7,952 nt of DNA from an uncultured Flammeovirgaceae bacterium (GTDB lineage: Bacteria > Bacteroidota > Bacteroidia > Cytophagales > Cyclobacteriaceae): positions 1 through 7,952 of the forward strand of contig CAMPJM010000168.1 in the NCBI GenBank assembly GCA_946886805.1. The letters run 5' to 3'. Of the stretch, positions 1 through 5,206 are shown piece by piece. A program made the position numbers and the translations under genes. The notes under the pieces are model-generated. The model was given only the letters and a program-made list of their open reading frames with translations, was not told the DNA's origin and searched no databases. Position 1 is the first letter of the stretch. Each line of letters begins with the position of its first letter.

Positions 1-56
1 TATAAATACCTCTTTCCTAAATTCAAATCTATTGTTGATAAAGTTGCAGAAATTTT

Positions 57-68
57 ATGTTTAAACAT
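57..68. repeat. Perfect 12-bp palindrome ATGTTTAAACAT, copy 1
   Basis: ATGTTTAAACAT is its own reverse complement. The identical 12-mer occurs at 3704-3715, also between genes, so the two copies lie beyond either end of the T9SS gene. It could be a dimeric regulator's operator or part of a dispersed repeat. The sequence shows the palindrome but not the role. Confidence 0.5.
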
Positions 69-114
69 CCACTTATAAAACTGCTTACTATTCATCCACT
101 AGTGACATTAAAAT

Positions 115-193
115 TTTCCGTCATTCCTTTGGCGCGGAATTTACGAAGAGAAACGAAATAAATATCCGGAATCTCTCATTTGAAGGACGGAAA
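115..193. repeat. 79-bp segment bounded by 12-nt inverted repeats
   Basis: The left arm TTTCCGTCATTC (115-126) matches the reverse complement of 182-193 (TTTCCGTCCTTC) at 11 of 12 positions. A smaller hairpin, ATTCC/GGAAT (123-127 with 136-140), overlaps the left arm. The GTCATTCC...GGAATCTC wording resembles short dispersed intergenic repeats often seen in Bacteroidota. I infer a decayed repeat unit; no transposase is present. Confidence 0.45.
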
Positions 194-210
194 GGGCTTA
201 TCAAACTTCT

Positions 211-248
211 GCATTCCATAGGTGGGGATTTTCCCATGGAAGGGATGC
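211..248. repeat. Two-level hairpin
   Basis: GCATTCC (211-217) pairs with GGGATGC (242-248), seven pairs including one G-T wobble. Inside it TGGG (223-226) pairs with CCCA (233-236), separated from the outer stem by a symmetrical five-by-five internal loop. There is no T-run after it on either strand, so it is not an ordinary intrinsic terminator. It probably belongs to the repeat-like DNA of this region. Confidence 0.4.
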
Positions 249-365
249 CTTTGGCACGGATCTTCACTACGCCTCGTCAGGAAGACGTCTTTTAGATGCT
301 GAGTAGTTATAAACTGCTTTGTACCCCGTCTCGAGGCAATGCAGGGCCATCGTACTTCGTTACGT

Positions 366-3300
366 CTAATCAACTATTAATTTGATCTTCTGGGTATGGG
401 TTTTTGCGGAGAGAGAAAGGATGTATAAGCCATCTTGAAGATTTGGCAGCAGATCATTTAATTTATTCTCCAATAGTTTCACCTCACAATTTGTGATTTC
501 ATAGATTTTCTTCCCAAAGGAAGAATAGAGACAGCAATAGTTTACCTCGGCTGTGTTATTAGCTTTATTGTTAGAGTATTTTAATTTGATTGGGAATTGC
601 AAAGGGTTCGGCGATAGTGTAAAAAGTTTTTCGTCCGACGTCATAGACTCAACAGCTAAATACCGAATTGAAGAAAAGGTAGATAAACCGTTCAGATCTA
701 TTTGATTTAATCTATAGTAGGCATTTTCTTGAAAATTTAGATCTTCAAAGTGATATTCAGTGGTTTCAACGGCGTTTATGCTTCCTGTAACGTAGCCTAT
801 TTTGTAGAACCAACTTCCGTCCATTGATTTTTGAATTTCAAATCCAGCATTATTTAATTCTCCGCTTGTGGCCCACTCCAAAAGGGCTTTGTCTTTGTCC
901 GAACTTACCTGAAAAAACAAGAGATTAACTGGAAGAGGATTATTTTTATCAGAAATAGTGAATCTCGAAAACCTGGTCAAAGCTGCCGTTAGAGTTCTGG
1001 CAGTGCCATCTGTTAATTCTCCCACCGGCGCCCATTCTTCTTTAACTTCAGTTTCTTGCCAAAGTTGAACGTTCAATGGCTCAAAATCCCCTTCATCAGC
1101 TTCACTCCAGGTAAATTCGACATCTCTTGGGGTGGTTAATTCTGAAGAAGTACTAATGACCCAGTTTTTTGCAATACTTTTTGAGGTTCCATTATTGATC
1201 ACAGCATCAGGGCCTGAATTTCTGATCACACTCACGTCCCCTAAGTCTTCAGAGCCTTCTTTAAAGACAATACCTGCGTATTTAAACGCAGTTTCCTGAG
1301 GAGGCACGTTTCGTAACACTTTTAAATTCCCTTTAACTTTTGCATTTTCAGATGCTCCAATTATTGCCGGATTGGCTTCTGCCAGGTAATCCAGAATTAC
1401 CTGATTTTCTGATGTCTCAAGATTTCCTGTGACAAATTCCAATCTTTCTAATACTTTTAAGTCAGCACCTAAAATTAAATCATTTGCTGTTTTATCGATC
1501 TTTATTTTGTTCAGCAGAATGGGGCTCGTGTTTTTGCTTGAAAGTGTTTGGGCGTCATTGCCGCTAAAGATAATTTCATTGGTAAATTGTAAGGCCCCGT
1601 CAATAGTTAAGTCGCCTTCTATAACAACTGGTGCTTCAAATCCGCCAAGGTTTAAAATATTATTTTCATTAATTATAAGTGCTTCTTTTACTGTAAATGC
1701 GGTCTTTCCGCCAGCGTTATAACTTATTCCGCTTTCCGAAGAAAATACTAACTTGTTAAATGTTCTGCCTACTAATGAAGTGGCATAACTTCCTTCGCCC
1801 GGAACGTTAAATTCTATTGTGCCTGGAATTATTCCATTATTCAGGGATATTTTATCTAATATTTCTTTATGGCTGACACCTGTATTGTGTATGTATTTCC
1901 CTTGGTCAGCTATTTTGATTTGGTTGTTCGGAAGTATTAAAGTGTTAACTGCATTGGTTAAACTATTTTTTAATATGCCATAATCGGAAATAGTCAAGGG
2001 AGAGGTATTGTCGTGCAGCGTCAATGTCATTTCATTATTTTCTTCCGACTTTAAGGCGAGGGTGATATTGCTTGTGTTTTGGGGAGAGATGGTCAAGCTG
2101 TTCAATTCTATCGGTGTGGCATTGATCAACTCGACTTCGTACGCGATGTCAATTGTAGAATTATCGAGGATTACATCATGAGATTTTCCAGGTACGCCAA
2201 CAGGCGACCAGTTATTCGCATCCATAAAAAGATTAGTTTTGGCGTTTCCTGTCCACAGCTTTTTATTATCGAAGGGTATGCAAGTTGCTGCTACTCCTGA
2301 CGACCAGTAGAAATCTTCTGAATCGTAGCGGACAAACACTTTGAAATGATAGGCTTTTCCATTTTCCAATCCCTCTATAAATGCAACGCTATCTGCGCCA
2401 GCAAACACTATAAATTCACCGGAATTAGGAGCTGGAGCATTTCCGAACGTGGGATCTGCTAAATATACCTTTTGATCGGGAACAGCGGTAATTTCATTTT
2501 CAGAAGCAATAATCATGATTTCATGCCACCAATCAGAATGATCCCCCATAGAGTTCGTCCAGGATAGTTTTACTTTTTTCCCCAGAGGGATCGCCTCCAA
2601 ATCTGTCACGTTAGATACTTTTGGTATAATTTCAATTTCATTTGATGGATTAGAAAACTTATCATGTTCATCTTTTAAGACTTTCGAAGAATAACTTATA
2701 AAGTGAAAACTTTTGTCAAATTCCAATCCCGTTATTGTTACCACATCATTATTATCAGCATCTTGCCTAAGAACTGTAAAGCTATTCCCTATTTTCGTAC
2801 CTTCTCCAAATATTTTATCACCTCCATTAAAACTTGTATAGTCTTTAGCAGTCAGATCAATTTGATTTTTTCCTTGATCACTTGCAAATACCAATACGCC
2901 ATCCCAATCCTCAGTATAGATACCAATGGGTTTAGTCCAGCTTATAGCAACTTTGTCAGGGGCAATAAAAACTTGTTTGAAATCTGTAACAGGTTGCGGA
3001 CCATCTATTGGTTTCAAAGATTGATCATGGTTTTGTGCACCAAAGGTTTCAGTTGCAGCTTCATTCCAGGTAAAGGTTTCATAGCGGTCTCCCGTTCCGG
3101 TAAGTTGGAGAGAGTAATTTAGTGGCGTGTCGCCGACTTCCTCTACGCCTATATCAATTGAAATTTCACCTGCTGCGGTTCCATTTATAGCTGTGAAGCT
3201 TCCTTCATAACTAAGAAATTGAATAAAGGTGCCATTATAGGACAAGGCTATTCCGTCAGGTTCACCATTTTCTATGCCGATTAGAGAAATACTATAAATC

Positions 3301-3602
3301 GTAAAGGGAGGAATGTGATTTCCTACATTTTCAAGGGAAAGTGTAAGATCTTTATCCACCATCCCGTTACTTCCATTGTATAGTTCGATTTTTAACTTCG
3401 AGATATCAAAGTCGCTGACGGTATTAGTTTCTACCACTACCTCTATAGCTTCGCCTGCATCAGCACCCGCATTGTCGTAGTGAATTTCATTAATCCATGA
3501 ATTGAGCGTTTGCGCTAGTGAATAGGTATGGGCTGAAAAGAGTAAAACAGAGATGATGAGAAGACGAGTTCTCCATGTAATATTAGGGGAGTATTGTTCC
3601 AT
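366..3602 (-). CDS. Large secreted multidomain protein with T9SS type A sorting domain
   Basis: This 1078-residue protein starts at ATG 3602-3600; no in-frame ATG lies upstream before a stop at 3665-3663. Residues 1-30 are a signal peptide (basic R11/R13, hydrophobic 14-23, likely cleavage after SLA30). Residues about 35-195 resemble a lamin-tail domain (WINEIHYDNAGADAGE). Two fibronectin-III-like domains follow at about 203-328 and 329-441. A WTG...NNWSPVGVPG motif at 450-471 opens a long beta-rich repeat region to about 885. Residues 889-985 (LPVNLLFF, then LEWATSGELNNAGFEIQKS) are the usual last domain before the sorting signal. Residues 994-1078 (LFTLSPNP to QKIKLIVD) are a T9SS type A C-terminal domain, expected to be removed as the protein reaches the cell surface or medium. 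No catalytic domain is recognised; adhesion or structure is a guess. The sorting domain has an unusual CC pair (1023-1024). Confidence 0.95.
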   Translation of the reverse strand: MEQYSPNITWRTRLLIISVLLFSAHTYSLAQTLNSWINEIHYDNAGADAGEAIEVVVETNTVSDFDISKLKIELYNGSNGMVDKDLTLSLENVGNHIPPFTIYSISLIGIENGEPDGIALSYNGTFIQFLSYEGSFTAINGTAAGEISIDIGVEEVGDTPLNYSLQLTGTGDRYETFTWNEAATETFGAQNHDQSLKPIDGPQPVTDFKQVFIAPDKVAISWTKPIGIYTEDWDGVLVFASDQGKNQIDLTAKDYTSFNGGDKIFGEGTKIGNSFTVLRQDADNNDVVTITGLEFDKSFHFISYSSKVLKDEHDKFSNPSNEIEIIPKVSNVTDLEAIPLGKKVKLSWTNSMGDHSDWWHEIMIIASENEITAVPDQKVYLADPTFGNAPAPNSGEFIVFAGADSVAFIEGLENGKAYHFKVFVRYDSEDFYWSSGVAATCIPFDNKKLWTGNAKTNLFMDANNWSPVGVPGKSHDVILDNSTIDIAYEVELINATPIELNSLTISPQNTSNITLALKSEENNEMTLTLHDNTSPLTISDYGILKNSLTNAVNTLILPNNQIKIADQGKYIHNTGVSHKEILDKISLNNGIIPGTIEFNVPGEGSYATSLVGRTFNKLVFSSESGISYNAGGKTAFTVKEALIINENNILNLGGFEAPVVIEGDLTIDGALQFTNEIIFSGNDAQTLSSKNTSPILLNKIKIDKTANDLILGADLKVLERLEFVTGNLETSENQVILDYLAEANPAIIGASENAKVKGNLKVLRNVPPQETAFKYAGIVFKEGSEDLGDVSVIRNSGPDAVINNGTSKSIAKNWVISTSSELTTPRDVEFTWSEADEGDFEPLNVQLWQETEVKEEWAPVGELTDGTARTLTAALTRFSRFTISDKNNPLPVNLLFFQVSSDKDKALLEWATSGELNNAGFEIQKSMDGSWFYKIGYVTGSINAVETTEYHFEDLNFQENAYYRLNQIDLNGLSTFSSIRYLAVESMTSDEKLFTLSPNPLQFPIKLKYSNNKANNTAEVNYCCLYSSFGKKIYEITNCEVKLLENKLNDLLPNLQDGLYILSLSAKTHTQKIKLIVD

Positions 3603-3619
3603 AGCTAATTGTTTGAGAA

Positions 3620-3650
3620 CAAAAATAATATTGAATTTGAATAAATCAAA
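3620..3650 (-). promoter_or_regulatory. Bacteroidota-type promoter of the T9SS gene
   Basis: On the minus strand TATTTTTG (3627-3620) matches the -7 consensus TAnnTTTG exactly, and TTTG (3650-3647) lies 19-20 nt upstream, the spacing known for Bacteroidota housekeeping promoters. Transcription would begin near 3612-3616, giving a leader of only about 10-14 nt before the ATG at 3602. No Shine-Dalgarno sequence is present, which is common in this phylum. Confidence 0.6.
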
Positions 3651-3702
3651 TTTTACGCATAATTATTTAGATAAAATGTGGTGCGGTGGTATGTAATTTT
3701 TG

Positions 3703-3716
3703 AATGTTTAAACATT
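3703..3716. repeat. Perfect 14-bp palindrome AATGTTTAAACATT, copy 2
   Basis: The palindrome extends to 18 bp with one mismatched pair (3701-3718 region). Its 12-bp core is identical to 57-68. It lies about 100 bp upstream of the T9SS gene start and about 55 bp beyond that gene's predicted -33 box, and 162 bp before the divergent DUF4920 gene. A regulator could bind here and act on either gene, but nothing in the window names one. Confidence 0.5.
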
Positions 3717-3732
3717 GAATTTAACGCACTTT

Positions 3733-3760
3733 AGCGAGTATGACATCTCTATTGTCTGAA
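3733..3760 (+). repeat. Short repeat fragment, copy 1 (AGCGA..TGACATC)
   Basis: Bases 3741-3760 match 7908-7927 at 16 of 20 positions, and both are preceded by AGCGA (3 nt of extra spacing here). The TGACATC core is typical of degenerate intergenic repeats in this phylum. It is short enough that chance cannot be excluded. Confidence 0.3.
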
Positions 3761-3877
3761 AAGGCAAATTGAACAAAATGAAGAAAGAAAAAATTTATAT
3801 TTATCTTCTTATTTTGGCTTGTTTAAAAAAGTTCTTCTTAATTTTATAGAGGTTCTTTTTTAATAAAGCCGAAAAAA

Positions 3878-4411
3878 ATGAAATACTTAATATATCCACT
3901 CCTTCTAATCACACTTATCGCCTGCAGTAGTAAGAAACCAACAAATGATGAAGATGAACACAATCCAAAGACTCTTCCAAGTGATAGCACCGAGCAGACA
4001 GGTCAGGTGACAGAATTTTCTGATGACAGCTTTGGGGATAATATCAGTAGGGAAGGTGCAGTACCTGCTCATACTGTGCCCGCACTTATGCAAAAGCAAG
4101 ATTCCCTCGAAATAAAAATAAGAGGAGAGGTAACAGAAGTTTGTCAGAAAAAGGGTTGCTGGATGGTAATGGATCTTGAAGAAAATGAAACCATGCGGGT
4201 CACTTTTAAAGACTATGGATTTTTTGTCCCCAAAGACATCGGTGGAAAAGTTGCAATTATTAAGGGTACGGTAAAAAGGGAAGTCACGGATGTCGCTGCT
4301 TTACAGCATTATGCAAAGGATGCAGGTAAAGACATAAAGGAAATTGAAGCTATTAATGAGCCGGAAGAATCACTGGTATTTGTAGCAGAAGGCGTGATCA
4401 TTGAAAAATAG
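3878..4411 (+). CDS. DUF4920 domain-containing lipoprotein
   Basis: This 177-residue protein starts at ATG 3878 with no Shine-Dalgarno sequence. Residues 1-15 are a lipoprotein signal (MKYLIYPLLLITLIA) and Cys16 is the acylation site. A polar, acidic linker (17-50, including DEDE at 24-27) tethers the folded domain. Residues about 52-176 match DUF4920: IRGEVTEVCQKKGCWMVM (81-98), then VTFKDYGFFVPKD (108-120), then KVAIIKGTVKREV (124-136). Cys89 and Cys94 followed by Trp95 are the family's signature and could bind a metal or form a disulfide; that is inference. The fold is probably a small beta-barrel in the periplasm. The acidic run is ten residues from Cys16, further than usual for a surface-export signal, so which leaflet it faces is unclear. 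It is divergent from the T9SS gene and has no operon partner. Just upstream, 3774-3785 and 3806-3816 can form an AT-rich bulged stem. Confidence 0.92.
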   Translation: MKYLIYPLLLITLIACSSKKPTNDEDEHNPKTLPSDSTEQTGQVTEFSDDSFGDNISREGAVPAHTVPALMQKQDSLEIKIRGEVTEVCQKKGCWMVMDLEENETMRVTFKDYGFFVPKDIGGKVAIIKGTVKREVTDVAALQHYAKDAGKDIKEIEAINEPEESLVFVAEGVIIEK

Positions 4412-4511
4412 ATGCGTTGGTAAGATTAAAAATTGTGCTGCCCCTATTTTAAAAGCTTTGCTTTCTTTCCGCTTTTCAATTTTCTTGGTCTTTGCGTGAG
4501 CCGTTGCTTCT

Positions 4512-4535
4512 AGCCTGCCCCGAAGCATGTCGGGG
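4512..4535 (+). repeat. Hairpin repeat flanking the small membrane gene, copy 1
   Basis: CCCCGA (4518-4523) pairs with TCGGGG (4530-4535) around a six-base loop. The 24-nt unit from AGCCTGCCCCGAA onward is repeated in inverse orientation at 5028-5051 with 22 of 24 identities. It lies between the convergent ends of the DUF4920 gene (stop 4411) and the small membrane gene (stop 4557). It may help end transcription, but no T-run follows it on either strand, so it is better described as a REP-like element. Confidence 0.65.
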
Positions 4536-4554
4536 GCTTATCCAGATTAGGTTC

Positions 4555-4923
4555 TCAACTGTATTTATACTTACTGTCCTTTACAAAAAGTTTTCTGAAG
4601 TAGCATCCACTTAACCCGGCAAGCCCGCCCACCAGGCCACCTATTAGCCCGGTAATAGCAGAAAGCAGGATCGTAGATCTGATCTGGAATAAATCAGCAA
4701 CTCTTTCAGGCAGAAGCGAGTCAACTGAGAAATTCATATATAAAGCCATTCCAAACCACAAAAGACCGACTCCTAAAATGCCTGCAATGAAGGCGTTGAT
4801 GCTGTTGCTGCTCATTAATGCTCCTACTGCAAAGGATACAATTGCTACTGACCACCAAGGCAGATACAATAACGCCAGGTGACAGATGAACGCTATTAAA
4901 ACAATTCTAAAAATAAATTTCAT
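4555..4923 (-). CDS. Small integral membrane protein of unknown function
   Basis: This 122-residue protein starts at ATG 4923-4921, after an A-rich leader without a Shine-Dalgarno sequence, and ends in TGA. It is almost entirely membrane: likely helices at about 3-21, 23-39, 43-63 and 83-107, joined by short loops, with a polar stretch at 64-81 (NFSVDSLLPERVADLFQIR). The last helix carries a glycine-rich pattern (TGLIGGLVGGLAGLSG, 91-106) of the kind that packs helices closely. The tail (KLFVKDSKYKYS) is basic and by the positive-inside rule should be cytoplasmic. I do not recognise a named family. The even hydrophobic pattern and intact frame argue that it is a real gene. It sits between two inverted copies of a hairpin repeat and just downstream of a MITE-like element that may separate it from the acylase transcript. 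Confidence 0.85.
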   Translation of the reverse strand: MKFIFRIVLIAFICHLALLYLPWWSVAIVSFAVGALMSSNSINAFIAGILGVGLLWFGMALYMNFSVDSLLPERVADLFQIRSTILLSAITGLIGGLVGGLAGLSGCYFRKLFVKDSKYKYS

Positions 4924-5027
4924 TTTTTAGCTTTTTTAAATTAGCTGCGTTTTGTTAATAACCCGTTGTGTGAAATTAAATTTAACAACTAAAAATTACT
5001 GTAAATTAGGATTTTATTGAACCTCAT

Positions 5028-5051
5028 CCCCGAAATTCTTCGGGGCAGGCT
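5028..5051 (-). repeat. Hairpin repeat, copy 2, inside the MITE-like element
   Basis: CCCCGAA (5028-5034) pairs perfectly with TTCGGGG (5039-5045) around ATTC. Read on the minus strand the 24-nt unit matches 4512-4535 at 22 of 24 positions; one of the differences sits in the loop. The preceding AACCTCATCC is a lead-in often seen in dispersed intergenic repeats of Bacteroidota. Confidence 0.65.
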
Positions 5052-5057
5052 CGTGCC

Positions 5058-5072
5058 CTCTCCTAAGGAGAG
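5058..5072. repeat. Second internal hairpin (CTCTCC-TAA-GGAGAG)
   Basis: CTCTCC (5058-5063) pairs with GGAGAG (5067-5072) around a TAA loop. With the neighbouring 5028-5045 hairpin it forms the core of the element, whose CCCTCTCCTAAGGAGAG wording is typical of widespread small intergenic repeats. On the plus strand it is followed by AGGGTTTAAA, which is too weak a T-run for a confident terminator call. Confidence 0.5.
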
Positions 5073-5206
5073 AGGGTTTAAATGGCCTAATTTTCAATAA
5101 TTTTTATTCCATATTTCTTAATTCACACAATGGGTCTATAATATTTTTTATTGGTACCAGGCTTTTCGCCATTAATAATTCTTAAGTTATTTTGATAAAT
5201 TTAATC

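Larger units (their letters stand above)
1..365. other. Non-coding region with decayed repeat-like structure
   Basis: No credible gene is present. The first 110 bases are plain AT-rich spacer carrying a 12-bp palindrome (57-68). From about 115 the base composition becomes more GC-rich and the DNA is structured: inverted 12-nt arms bound 115-193, a two-level hairpin sits at 211-248, and CCTTTGGCGCGGA (126-138) recurs as CCTTTGGCACGGA (248-260). This looks like one or more degenerate dispersed intergenic repeats lying downstream of the T9SS gene. The only open frame here (minus strand, 176-373) needs a TTG start, overlaps the T9SS gene's stop and encodes an Arg- and Cys-containing peptide with no recognisable features. 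Confidence 0.6.
4961..5135. mobile_element. MITE-like element with about 50-bp inverted arms
   Basis: The arm 4961-5010, starting ACCCGTTGTGTGAAATTAA, aligns without net gaps to the reverse complement of 5086-5135, starting ACCCATTGTGTGAATTAAG, with about 38 of 50 identities by hand count. The match is strongest at the outer 15 nt and the inner 20 nt (TAAAAATTA to AAATTAGG). Between the arms lie two compact hairpins. The element is 175 bp, has no coding capacity and fills most of the gap between the acylase stop and the start of the small membrane gene, so its RNA form could also insulate the two. Clear target-site duplications are not visible. It may be a non-autonomous transposon remnant or a large structured repeat. 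Confidence 0.55.

Noticed and set aside
176..373. Minus-strand 65-residue open frame
   Set aside because: It needs a TTG start, overlaps the T9SS gene's stop, runs through hairpin and repeat structure, and has an unnatural Arg- and Cys-containing composition with no motif.
2703..3122. Plus-strand 139-residue open frame, and others at 1429-1722 and 2079-2300
   Set aside because: All lie antisense inside the T9SS gene, whose domains are clearly recognisable across these positions. Their translations show no family features.
3810..3817. TATTTTGG as a -7 box for the DUF4920 gene
   Set aside because: It has one mismatch to TAnnTTTG and no TTG at 17-23 nt upstream.
3905..4099. Minus-strand 64-residue open frame
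   Set aside because: It is antisense to the N-terminal part of the DUF4920 lipoprotein and has no features of its own.
4451..4476. AAAAGC...GCTTTT as a terminator of the DUF4920 gene
   Set aside because: The stem is only six AT-rich pairs with a 14-base loop and is followed by mixed sequence, so it is too weak to call.
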